This document shows positions 5,707 through 13,524 of a stretch of DNA of 45,950 nt, piece after piece. A program made the position numbers and the translations under genes. The stretch lies in the NCBI GenBank assembly GCA_023458315.1, contig JAEXAH010000130.1, positions 1 through 45,950 of the forward strand, given 5' to 3'. Every line of letters begins with the position of its first letter. The stretch's first letter is position 1. Source of the stretch: Pseudomonadota bacterium. Its GTDB lineage: Bacteria; Pseudomonadota; Alphaproteobacteria; Rhodospirillales; Magnetospirillaceae. The notes beneath the pieces were generated by a model, which ran no database searches, was not told the DNA's origin, and worked only from the letters and a program-made list of their open reading frames with translations.

Positions 5707-8069
5707 CAGATTATTTTTTTCAGAAGATACCCCAGTTCAAAATATGCCGGAGATTTCAGCGGTTTGAATATACTCTGTGCTTCGGCTGCGACATGCTTTT
5801 CTATGGTCTCAACAGCAGTATCTGATTTGATGCGGTATTTCTTTATAAAATCGGCTATTTTCTGATTTGCAGATTTCTCAAGCTTCCGCTGCCTATCGTA
5901 TGATATACCCATGGCAACGGCGGTTTCCAGTGCTGTAAGCTTTCCATGTTTAAGACCGAGTTCCCTGTGTTCTATAATCTCTTCTTCTTCAAGAGTAAGG
6001 ATGCCCATCAGGGTTCTTAGCTTACGTGCAGCTTCCGGTTCCTCGGTATCAACAGGGTCTTTGAAGTCTGTGTAGCTTTCAATCTCGTTAAAGTCAATCA
6101 TAGTGCAGGCAGTACGGTTATCTGTGTTTGTCACTTCACCGACAGACGGAATAGATTTCATCTGACGGAATCTGTATTTCAGGTTGTTCCAGAATTTTGC
6201 GGCAAATTTCTTTTCGGGCACTTCCGGCAGTTCAGCAACGAGTGGGGCTAATGTTTCAAAAGCAACAATGAGAGCTTCAGCTTCCAGCTCTTCTTCATCC
6301 AGAGCCAGATAGGGAATATATTTTGCAATGAAGCCGGAAATCGTTCTGCGGTTTTTAATTGTCCATTTGTGAGCCTCTTGCCAGACTTCATTGTTGTCCC
6401 GGAAATCAGCCTTGAGAATTTCCTCGCTGTTTTTATTTTCAGGCTTCTTCTTGTTTTTATCTGGGTCATTATCGTCTTTGGGGCAAAAACGGCAGCATTC
6501 ACGGGCTTCTGCTTTGAAAATTGTTGTTGCACAAGTACCGCCGCAGCTTGCGAAGCATTCAGCGGCTTCTTTTTTAAGATAATCTTCCTGTCTGGGGCAG
6601 AAAGCGCAGTATTCATGCCGCAGGTCTCTCTTGCCGAGTACAGGGCATTGAAATTCTTTATGTTTTGAGTTTTCGGTGTTTTTAAAGCAGTCCATGGCCA
6701 CTTCGGCAAGTGTTTTTTCTTTCGGCTGCTCTGGTTTCGGTCTGTTATTCCAACGCTGACAATGTACGCACATTTCGCTCTCCTTTTTGGATTCGGTAGT
6801 GGGCTTGCATGTAAAGTTAGCGGCGTTACATTTTTGGGCGGCCTCGTACAAACTGTCGCCTCTACTGGCGTATTTGCCGCTGAGAACACTATCTGAATTT
6901 TTTATTATCCATGACAGTGATGTTTTTACACCGCCATGGCCGAGTAAATAGTCAGAGCGTTTAACTTCTTCAAAAATAAGCGTAATCGCTTCTTGTCCGT
7001 GTTTGTACAACGCTTCTTTAACGAGTGTTTTGAGCGTATTTGTTATTTTATGAACATCACGCCCGTTAACGCAGTATTTTCTGAAAAGCTCAACAGCGCT
7101 ATTCGTGTGAGCTTCGATTTCTGTTTCATCCAGATGAACTTCATCATGAATTTCTTTAAAAGCTGATCGATCATAATCTGTTTTATAATCTGGATTATAA
7201 TCTGATCCTATATAAGGGCTGGTCAACTTGCGGGTACTATCAGGACAAGTTGCGGTTTCGATGCGGTCAAGTTGCGGTTTCGACTGGTCAGGTTGCGGTC
7301 TCGTCTGGTCAAGTTGCGGTCTCGTCTGGTCAAGTTGCGGTCTCGACTGGTCAGGTTGCGGTCTCGACTGGTCAGGTTGCGGTCTCGCGTTTTTCTTAAT
7401 TGGTTCAATAACGGCATCTTCTAATACGCTTAACCAACGTGTTTTATCCATGCTTGAATTGTTATATTTTGCTGTGTTAAGAATTAATCCATTTTCAGTG
7501 AGTTTTTTGATAATACGTGCGAGGGTATCACTGCTCCAGAACGTAAATTGGCCGAGCCATGAACTGTAACTTTTTGCTATCCAGATATGCCCATCAATTT
7601 CTTTATCAATTAAAGTTTGATAGAATTGCAATTGTTGGAGAAACATTGCTTCATTTAGTCCGTATTGAACGGCAAGTGTTGGTAACACTATCAAGGGGGG
7701 CTCACAAATCAAATATTCAGAGTTCGCGTCCAAGCTTGTATTACCGGTAATATCTCCTAGTACATTATAATTTATGCGATACCATTTTGTTTTATTGATG
7801 TCTCGGTTAAATTCATACGTTGAAATGACAATATTTTCGTCTTCAAGCTTTCGGACTATTCTTCTGATAGTTTTGTTAGACCAAAACGGAAATTGCTCAA
7901 GCCAATCATCATAAGTGTTATATACCCATCTATGTCCCGCTTTCTCATTTTTTGAGCGCAGCAGCCAGAAATGAAGCTGTTGAACAAGGATAGCTTCATT
8001 GAGCCCGATTTTCTGGGCAAGAGTCGGCAGCACAAAAAGCGGCGGTTCATTGATGAGATATTTGTTCAT
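5706..8069 (-). CDS. Replication-initiator-like protein with duplicated winged helix, Cys cluster and sigma-70-like C-terminus
   Basis: 787 residues. Residues 1-105 and 119-217 are two copies of a winged-helix module of the phage/ICE replication-initiator type (EPPLFVLPTLAQKIGLNEA and EPPLIVLPTLAVQYGLNEA). Residues 229-270 are heptads RPQ(P/L)DQ(S/T). Residues 414-530 hold many cysteines, including CVHC, CAFCP and CRFCP, suggesting a metal site. Residues about 560-640 and 685-745 resemble sigma-70 regions 2 and 4 (region-4-like: GKLTALETAVAMGIS, then DRQRKLEKSANQKI). The start overlaps the upstream HTH gene as ATGA. A replication or transcription-initiation role is inferred; the fusion architecture is unfamiliar to me. 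Confidence 0.7.
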   Translation of the reverse strand: MNKYLINEPPLFVLPTLAQKIGLNEAILVQQLHFWLLRSKNEKAGHRWVYNTYDDWLEQFPFWSNKTIRRIVRKLEDENIVISTYEFNRDINKTKWYRINYNVLGDITGNTSLDANSEYLICEPPLIVLPTLAVQYGLNEAMFLQQLQFYQTLIDKEIDGHIWIAKSYSSWLGQFTFWSSDTLARIIKKLTENGLILNTAKYNNSSMDKTRWLSVLEDAVIEPIKKNARPQPDQSRPQPDQSRPQLDQTRPQLDQTRPQPDQSKPQLDRIETATCPDSTRKLTSPYIGSDYNPDYKTDYDRSAFKEIHDEVHLDETEIEAHTNSAVELFRKYCVNGRDVHKITNTLKTLVKEALYKHGQEAITLIFEEVKRSDYLLGHGGVKTSLSWIIKNSDSVLSGKYASRGDSLYEAAQKCNAANFTCKPTTESKKESEMCVHCQRWNNRPKPEQPKEKTLAEVAMDCFKNTENSKHKEFQCPVLGKRDLRHEYCAFCPRQEDYLKKEAAECFASCGGTCATTIFKAEARECCRFCPKDDNDPDKNKKKPENKNSEEILKADFRDNNEVWQEAHKWTIKNRRTISGFIAKYIPYLALDEEELEAEALIVAFETLAPLVAELPEVPEKKFAAKFWNNLKYRFRQMKSIPSVGEVTNTDNRTACTMIDFNEIESYTDFKDPVDTEEPEAARKLRTLMGILTLEEEEIIEHRELGLKHGKLTALETAVAMGISYDRQRKLEKSANQKIADFIKKYRIKSDTAVETIEKHVAAEAQSIFKPLKSPAYFELGYLLKKII
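7160..7217. other. AT-rich tract with three 12-bp-spaced ATAATCTG repeats (candidate DNA unwinding element)
   Basis: ATAATCTG occurs at 7173, 7185 and 7197, exactly 12 bp apart, followed by another AT-rich stretch (CTATATAAG). It lies inside the rep-like gene, about 45 bp from the 21-bp repeat array. The layout of iterons beside a periodic AT-rich region resembles the lambda origin inside gene O. Function is inferred. Confidence 0.45.
7249..7389. repeat. Tandem 21-bp direct repeats inside the rep-like gene (iteron candidate)
   Basis: Five near-identical 21-bp units at 7271-7375, each beginning GTTGCGGT(T/C)TCG and ending GGTCA(A/G), are flanked by a 22-bp degenerate unit (7249) and a partial unit (7376). 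They encode the RPQxDQx heptads. Unit length and tandem arrangement fit initiator-binding iterons; a purely protein-level linker repeat is the alternative. Confidence 0.75.
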
Positions 8070-8269
8070 GCAGATTCTTTCTTCTCAAAATCTCTGAATG
8101 TTATTTCTCCGTTAGTTGCCACGTGAATCTTTTTCAGCGCTTCGAGATTCGGCAAACGTTGGTAGTTACAATATCTGCTGACAGACATAGAAGTTAAATT
8201 GGCAAGTTTTGCAAACTGATTTTTAGAGAGACCTTTCTTAGAAATCCATATTTCTAGTGGGTGATTCAT
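8066..8269 (-). CDS. Small Xre/Cro-like HTH regulator
   Basis: 67 residues from the ATG at 8269, chosen because AGGAGGT lies 6 nt upstream; a longer frame would run through the promoter. It has a helix-turn-helix (LSKNQFAKLANLTSMSVSRYC). It is divergent from the larger HTH regulator at 8391, and its stop overlaps the rep-like start. It resembles the Cro side of a lysogeny-type switch controlling the replication gene. Confidence 0.75.
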   Translation of the reverse strand: MNHPLEIWISKKGLSKNQFAKLANLTSMSVSRYCNYQRLPNLEALKKIHVATNGEITFRDFEKKESA

Positions 8270-8287
8270 GAAACTACCTCCTGAATA

Positions 8288-8343
8288 AAAATATCTCAAC
8301 CATATGGTTAATGTCAATAAAAAATATTCACAACTATATGGTT
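8288..8343. promoter_or_regulatory. Divergent operator/promoter region
   Basis: Two related palindromes, AACCATATGGTT (8298-8309, perfect) and AACTATATGGTT (8332-8343, one mismatch), are centred 34 bp apart between divergent HTH genes. A minus-strand promoter, TTGACA (8312-8317), 18 bp, TATTTT (8288-8293), contains the first palindrome in its spacer. Binding there would block transcription of the 8269 gene and rep. The rightward promoter is not clear. Confidence 0.65.
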
Positions 8344-8390
8344 TATAGAAACATTATCTAAATAGCTTCATAATTATTTAGAGGTGAGTG

Positions 8391-9041
8391 TTGAGCCATA
8401 TTGACGACATAATCAGGGAACGCATAAGGATTGCCATTGCCGAGTCAGGTTTATCGCAGGCTAAGGTTGCAGATAAAGCTGATATTTCTGTTGTGAACCT
8501 TAACCGTGTCATCAATGCGGGAAGACAAGGCGTAAGCCCTGAAACAATACACAAAATATGTAAAGCACTTAATATCCCTGTAGCTTTTATATTCGGAGAG
8601 ATAAACGAATATGAACGTTCTGATGGAACAAAACTGAATTTTTCTCCAACTCCACAAAGAAAACTATCATACGGTGAGCTTCTGCGAAACCTGCTTGATG
8701 CTAAGGGGCTAACTCAGACTGAGGCAGCAGAGCTGATTAAGATGGATAGGAAGATCTTTAATAACTACGTTCGTGGCAAAAGAGAGCCTAACATGCAGAT
8801 GTGGCAGCGCATATCAACGGCATTGAGTGTGCCGGTAGGATATTTCTTTAATGAGATAACCCTTGAGGATGCTCTGAAGCATGATGAACCGACTCCCGAA
8901 AGGCTTGAAAAGCTTAATAAGCTTCATGGGCTTCTGAGAGAACTTGATGATTCCGAGCTTGAAAAAATCATTGAAGCAACAGAAAAAGAGAAGGTTTATA
9001 AAGATTACACAAAAATGATCCACTCAAAGAAAACATCTTAG
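8391..9041 (+). CDS. Regulator with two tandem Xre-type HTH domains
   Basis: About 216 residues from TTG at 8391; GTG at 8388 is possible but sits too close to the GAGGT ribosome site. Two helix-turn-helix domains are visible: residues about 18-70 (LSQAKVADKADISVVNLNRV) and about 95-150 (LTQTEAAELIKMDRKIFNNY). The C-terminus is a charged helix. Without a peptidase domain it is not a classical CI repressor. Its position opposite the small HTH gene and rep suggests it is the master repressor of element A. Confidence 0.7.
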   Translation: MSHIDDIIRERIRIAIAESGLSQAKVADKADISVVNLNRVINAGRQGVSPETIHKICKALNIPVAFIFGEINEYERSDGTKLNFSPTPQRKLSYGELLRNLLDAKGLTQTEAAELIKMDRKIFNNYVRGKREPNMQMWQRISTALSVPVGYFFNEITLEDALKHDEPTPERLEKLNKLHGLLRELDDSELEKIIEATEKEKVYKDYTKMIHSKKTS

Positions 9042-9191
9042 TATTCTTTGCACAACTCTACTGCCAAGTCTCTTATAATCAACATAAATAATCAATAAAA
9101 ACCACACATTCACATTATCATATATTTTCTGATTGTCAATACCATTATCCACTCATGAAACCGCACTGTTTTTTTCATTTCAAAAATTCCG

Positions 9192-9220
9192 TTGACATTC
9201 ATCAAAAAGATGACTTAATA
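9192..9220 (+). promoter_or_regulatory. Putative promoter, start codon 6 nt after the -10
   Basis: TTGACA (9192-9197), 17-bp spacer and TTAATA (9215-9220). The ATG at 9227 begins 6 nt after the -10, the same geometry as at hicA and abiEi. Confidence 0.55.
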
Positions 9221-9226
9221 TTTCGT

Positions 9227-9559
9227 ATGGACATTATTAAGCTGCATTACTCAAAATACGCTCTTGCTGTTTATATTGACGGTAAACGCCGATTTCTGAC
9301 GGCAGATGGGAAGCTTGTGTCTTTTCATTCGAAAGAAGAGGCTGAAGAGATAAAAGAACGTATTCAGAGAAATGTTCATCTTATTGTTGTAAGAACCTCT
9401 CCTGAAAGTAAGACCGAAGGGCGCACGGTCAGAAGTTGCGCTCAAGATAAGGCTGACCTTAAAGACGCCGAACGGTTCACGGCAGATGTTGAACCGCTTC
9501 ATACTCCTTCATCTGAGGAGCCGGAATATTTTCCGGCTCCCGCTTCTATTGAAAGATAA
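9227..9559 (+). CDS. Hypothetical protein upstream of the relaxase
   Basis: 110 residues from ATG 9227 (MDIIKLHYSKYALAVY). An in-frame ATG at 9155 would add 24 residues but includes the promoter and has no ribosome site. The N-terminus looks like a small beta-sheet domain (ALAVYIDGKRRFLTADG, HLIVVRTSPES); the C-terminus is acidic and probably disordered. No family recognised. It is coupled by TAATG to the next gene. Confidence 0.5.
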   Translation: MDIIKLHYSKYALAVYIDGKRRFLTADGKLVSFHSKEEAEEIKERIQRNVHLIVVRTSPESKTEGRTVRSCAQDKADLKDAERFTADVEPLHTPSSEEPEYFPAPASIER

Positions 9560-9741
9560 TGAACCAAGACATCAATTTTTCAGGCACGAAAAGCATATCT
9601 TTACATTCACATCTTAACTCTAGTCTTCTTCTTGATGCTCATAATAAAGCCATAAGACTGGCCTTGGAATATATAGAGAACACAATACTTAAAGAAACCG
9701 AACTGGACGAACATAATCGCTCTTTAAAAACTGGTTATTAA
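9559..9741 (+). CDS. Small hypothetical protein
   Basis: 60 residues whose ATG overlaps the preceding stop (TAATG), supporting translation by coupling. The second half is predicted helical (LLLDAHNKAIRLALEYIENT). Not recognised. It lies about 115 bp upstream of the relaxase gene. Confidence 0.45.
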   Translation: MNQDINFSGTKSISLHSHLNSSLLLDAHNKAIRLALEYIENTILKETELDEHNRSLKTGY

Positions 9742-9857
9742 GTTAATAGGCGCTGATTAATCAGTTTCTTAAAAGTGTTTTAAAGCTTCTTTAAAACTGC
9801 TTATTCACTGCTTTTTAAGTGAATTGATAACTGCCAATAATTTATACTGGTGCAATA

Positions 9858-12800
9858 ATGTCACTTGCTCGCGGAGTTTCAGCTTCACAAGCTTCAGACT
9901 ACTACTATGAAAAAGACCCTATTCTCGCCCCTGAAGGTAAGGCTGAGTCTTCTTTCTGGCATGGTGAGCTTTCAGGCAAGTTCAATCTTGAGCATCAGCC
10001 GATCAAAGCCGCACAGTTTTCCGCTTTATTATTCGGCATGGATCCTCTGACGGCGGAAACGTTGATTGACAAAGGTGTTAATGGAGAACGTCGCGCAGGA
10101 GTGGATCTTGCGTTTTCAGCACCGAAGAGTCTATCTGTGATGGCATTGCATGTCGGTGATGAAAAACTTATCGAGGCACATACAGAAGCTGTTAAATCAG
10201 CTCTTGATTATTATGAAAAGAATTACGCATATGCACGAAAAACCATAGATAACAAAACTACTCCAGATTTTACAGGGAACATTATTGCAGCTTGTTTTAC
10301 ACATTCGACAAGCAGAAGTATTGACCCACAGCTCCACACCCATGCAGTTGTTATCAATATGACTGAAACTGATAGAGGCTTTAGAGCAATTGATAATTAC
10401 CAGCTTTTTAATCAACAAAACCTTCTGCTGAATGTTTATCAGAGCGAACTTGCATTTAAAGTTCAGGAACTTGGCTACAGTATCGAAGTAGGCAGGAATG
10501 GAAACTGGGAAATTGCAGGTGTGGACAAAGACATTCTGGAAGCTTTTTCAAAACGCTCAAAAGAGATTGAAGAAGAAGCAAAGCTCCTTAAAGCGAAACA
10601 CCCTGAATGGTCTGAAGCAAAAATCAGAGATGTTGCAACACTCAAAAGCCGTGATTCAAAAGACAGCAAAATTACTGAACCTGAACTCAGGGAAGAATGG
10701 GACAAAACAGCGGATAAAAAGCAAATTAAAGACTCTGTAGATAAAGCATCTGAAGTTCAACTGGAAAAGTCTTCTGTTCAGGACGCAAAAACTGTACTCC
10801 GAGAAGCAGCAAAGGCTATCCATGAGAATGAATCTACGTTCAGAAAGGAAGAACTGCTTAACACTGCTATGCGCCTCTCCAGAGGGCAGCTATTAGTTAA
10901 TGAGCTGGAAGCAGAGATGAAGAATATGTTTTCAGCCAAAGAGCTTCAAAAGGTTGGAGACAAGACAAGAAGCGGCTACATACACGATCTCATATCTACA
11001 AAAGAACAGATTGAAATGGAGAAATCCGTCCTCAACATGGCCAAAGAAGGCAAGAATGCCATGATTTCAATCATGCTGCCGGATAAAATCAGTGAAAAAC
11101 TCAAAGACAGTCGCCTGACCGCAGGTCAGGAGGCTATGGTTGCAAATATGCTCAGTTCCGCAGACAGGTTCACAATTGTTCAGGGTGATGCGGGAACAGG
11201 GAAAACTTTTGCAGTAAATACTTTCAATAAAATAGTCAGCAGTGTTAATCCGGATATTCGAGTTCATCTTATGGGGTTCACAGGTCGAGCTTCATATGAA
11301 CTGGAACAGGCAACCGGCGTTAAAGCATCAACAATAGACAGCTTTCTTTTAGCTCTACAAAAAGAATCAGAGAAAAATAAGCCGGAGCGTTCGGTTTGGA
11401 TAGTCGATGAAGCTTCAATGGTTTCGTCCAAACATTTCCACGAGATTATGACGAACGCGAAAAAATATAATGCCAGTGTCCATTTTGTCGGCGATGGCAA
11501 GCAGCTTCAGGCAGTGGGAGCTGGCAGACTGTTTAAAGATCTCCAGGCGTTGAATGTCGTTAAAACAATAGAAATGGGTGAAGTCCTCCGGCAGCGAACC
11601 GGCTACATGAAGCACCTTGTAGAAAACATCAAAAATTATCAGGAAGGGCGTTCATCAGATGGCATTATAAACGCTTTTGAAGTTATGGAAGACAAGAAAA
11701 GGCTTATTGAAGCTTCCGGGGCGGGAGATAGGCTGAATAAAGCAGTTGAGCTATACCTCTCGCACTACAGAGAAGGAAACAGCGTAATTATGATCACGCC
11801 TATTAATAAAAAACGTCAGGAGCTCAATAATGCAATCAGAGAAAGATTAAAAGACTCCGGAGAAATAAAAGATGGCCAAACGTTTGCGACAAAGCAGGTT
11901 GTGAGTTTAAGCGGTGCAAACAGAAGGATTGCCGGAAACTATGAAGAAGGAATGCACATTTTTCTGAGTAGTAAGTTCGGCGGCATAAAAGCCGGGTCAG
12001 AAGGTGTCATCAAAGAGATCGACAAGAAAAGTAATACAGTACGGGTGACATTCGGCAGCAGAGTTCTTCAGATTAATTTAGGCAAACACGGAGAAAAAAT
12101 TTCAGCATTTAGAGTTGAAGAAAGAGAGTTTTCTGAAGGCGATAAAATAGTATTCGGAAAAAATGACAAAATGCTCAATGTGCAGAACGGTTCAGTAGGC
12201 ATTATAGAAAAAATTGACGGCAGTAATCTGACTGTAAAAATGGAAGATGGAAGCCAGAGGAAACTTGATTCTGAAAAGTCATACAGCTTCATCGATTATG
12301 GATATGCCCTTACAGTTCATAAGTCACAGGGTCAGACTGCTGATATATCAATTTTATACACTGATGCGGGAACAAGAGCGAAGGACGACAGGAGAATTAA
12401 AGAAGAAGCATTAGAAAAGCAGAAAAAGCAGGTTGAAAAAGGCGAGAAGCCTGATTCATTACAGAAAATAATCAGGACAATGACAAAAGAAAAATCACGC
12501 TTTCTGACAGCGGCGATTGATGATCCCGAATCAGTAAGCTCGATTAATACATCTGAGGTTCTTTATGTGTCAGCAACAAGGGCAAAAGATGACTTTTATA
12601 TCATTACAGACAGTGCTGAAGACTTAATACTACAGACATCACATGAGCAGTTTAAAACATCAACAATAGACCCTTTAGAAATCAAACGAGAAGAAATAAG
12701 AGAACAGATAAAAGACAGTTTCAAGGACTTGAAATTTTATAAACATGGACTTGAAGAAGTTAAAGAAAAAGACAGTGGAAAACAGACTATTGAACAACAG

Positions 12801-13115
12801 CTTAAACATCTTAAAGAACAATTCAATGATAACGAAAAAAATAAAAATTCAGGAAGCGAAAAGGACAAGCTTGATGAGCTTGAAAGAAACATTGCTCTGA
12901 AAAGAAATAAAGAAAAATCGGCAAGTGAAAAAGTACAAAACGAAGACAAAGACTTTGAGCAATTCAATAAGGAAATATCAGAAAAAATATCAAGCCAGAA
13001 GCAACTGCTTCAGGAGCTTTTCGGCGGCGAACAAAAGGAAAAAAATGAAACAGCCAAAGATGAACTTTTTAAATACGATGAGCAGGAAAAAAATGAAGAA
13101 CTTGAAAGGATATAA
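9858..13115 (+). CDS. traI: MobF-family relaxase-helicase (TraI/TrwC-like), element A
   Basis: 1085 residues. The N-terminal TrwC relaxase domain shows clustered tyrosines (SDYYYEKDP, residues 13-21) for nicking and the three-histidine metal motif (FTHSTSR...DPQLHTH, H149, H160, H162). A RecD/TraI-type helicase follows, with Walker A (QGDAGTGKT, about 443), Walker B (WIVDEASM, about 515) and motif VI-like VHKSQGQT (about 820). The last 140 residues are charged coiled coil. It would nick oriT and unwind the transferred strand. The ribosome site is weak. Its closest visible relative is the 35844-38531 protein in element B. Confidence 0.93.
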   Translation: MSLARGVSASQASDYYYEKDPILAPEGKAESSFWHGELSGKFNLEHQPIKAAQFSALLFGMDPLTAETLIDKGVNGERRAGVDLAFSAPKSLSVMALHVGDEKLIEAHTEAVKSALDYYEKNYAYARKTIDNKTTPDFTGNIIAACFTHSTSRSIDPQLHTHAVVINMTETDRGFRAIDNYQLFNQQNLLLNVYQSELAFKVQELGYSIEVGRNGNWEIAGVDKDILEAFSKRSKEIEEEAKLLKAKHPEWSEAKIRDVATLKSRDSKDSKITEPELREEWDKTADKKQIKDSVDKASEVQLEKSSVQDAKTVLREAAKAIHENESTFRKEELLNTAMRLSRGQLLVNELEAEMKNMFSAKELQKVGDKTRSGYIHDLISTKEQIEMEKSVLNMAKEGKNAMISIMLPDKISEKLKDSRLTAGQEAMVANMLSSADRFTIVQGDAGTGKTFAVNTFNKIVSSVNPDIRVHLMGFTGRASYELEQATGVKASTIDSFLLALQKESEKNKPERSVWIVDEASMVSSKHFHEIMTNAKKYNASVHFVGDGKQLQAVGAGRLFKDLQALNVVKTIEMGEVLRQRTGYMKHLVENIKNYQEGRSSDGIINAFEVMEDKKRLIEASGAGDRLNKAVELYLSHYREGNSVIMITPINKKRQELNNAIRERLKDSGEIKDGQTFATKQVVSLSGANRRIAGNYEEGMHIFLSSKFGGIKAGSEGVIKEIDKKSNTVRVTFGSRVLQINLGKHGEKISAFRVEEREFSEGDKIVFGKNDKMLNVQNGSVGIIEKIDGSNLTVKMEDGSQRKLDSEKSYSFIDYGYALTVHKSQGQTADISILYTDAGTRAKDDRRIKEEALEKQKKQVEKGEKPDSLQKIIRTMTKEKSRFLTAAIDDPESVSSINTSEVLYVSATRAKDDFYIITDSAEDLILQTSHEQFKTSTIDPLEIKREEIREQIKDSFKDLKFYKHGLEEVKEKDSGKQTIEQQLKHLKEQFNDNEKNKNSGSEKDKLDELERNIALKRNKEKSASEKVQNEDKDFEQFNKEISEKISSQKQLLQELFGGEQKEKNETAKDELFKYDEQEKNEELERI

Positions 13116-13128
13116 CTGCATAAAAACC

Positions 13129-13152
13129 GCACGGGGGGAATGCCCCCCGTGC
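13129..13152. repeat. GC hairpin H1 after traI
   Basis: GCACGGGGGG-AATG-CCCCCCGTGC is a perfect 10-bp stem, followed by a second C6 tract. It starts 14 bp after traI and could help terminate transcription, though no T-run follows. It pairs stylistically with the hairpin at 13379. Confidence 0.8.
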
Positions 13153-13180
13153 CCCCCTGTAAAGGACAAAAAACGGACAC

Positions 13181-13247
13181 GGCAATTTTGCATATTCGGG
13201 CACGGGATTGATATAGATCCCTTAATACCCTCATATGCAAAATTGCC
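13181..13247. repeat. Nested palindrome H2 (67 bp)
   Basis: Outer arms GGCAATTTTGCATAT (13181-13195) and ATATGCAAAATTGCC (13233-13247) are perfectly complementary over 15 bp. Inside lies GGGAT-8 nt-ATCCC (13204-13221). The core CACGGGATT-N6-GATCCCTT is repeated in the next palindrome although the outer arms differ. Confidence 0.85.
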
Positions 13248-13305
13248 TCCGGTAAACGCAAGAACCGACACTCACATCATTCAGAGAAAAAAACGCGCAG
13301 AAAAA

Positions 13306-13368
13306 GGTATCGTGCATTGCAGACACGGGATTTTTACGGATCCCTTCAAGTCTGCAATTCACGATACC
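13306..13368. repeat. Nested palindrome H3 (63 bp)
   Basis: Arms GGTATCGTG-c-ATTGCAGAC and GTCTGCAAT-t-CACGATACC pair over 18 of 19 positions with one central mismatch. The inner GGGAT-8 nt-ATCCC (13327-13344) and flanks match H2. Different stem sequences with the same shape and core indicate that the fold is maintained. Confidence 0.85.
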
Positions 13369-13378
13369 ACTGATGATG

Positions 13379-13399
13379 TAGGGGGGGCGATCCCCCCTA
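13379..13399. repeat. GC hairpin H4
   Basis: TAGGGGGG-GCGAT-CCCCCCTA forms a perfect 8-bp stem, followed like H1 by a further C6 tract a few bases on. H1 and H4 bracket the two nested palindromes. Confidence 0.75.
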
Positions 13400-13524
13400 A
13401 CACCCCCCAGACACCGGCTGAGTTTAAAGCAGGTGCAAAGTCTGAAAAGATGAAACATCAAAGAGGATTTTTTTATGCGCAGGGCGCTGTTACTGGATGG
13501 ATGAGGGAAAACTCGTTTTTCCTT

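Noticed and set aside
6248..6889. 213-residue ORF overlapping the rep-like gene
   Set aside because: Same strand in a shifted frame, no start signal, biased composition; a shadow of the 787-residue gene.
7160..7389. CRISPR array
   Set aside because: The 21-bp repeats are contiguous without unique spacers and lie within a coding frame; no cas genes present.
7228..7569. Plus-strand ORF opposite the rep-like gene
   Set aside because: It is the antisense translation of the 21-bp repeats; periodic CGLxWS composition is an artefact.
13306..13368. Integron attC site
   Set aside because: Folded shape is similar, but there are no GTTRRRY/RYYYAAC core sites and no integron integrase.
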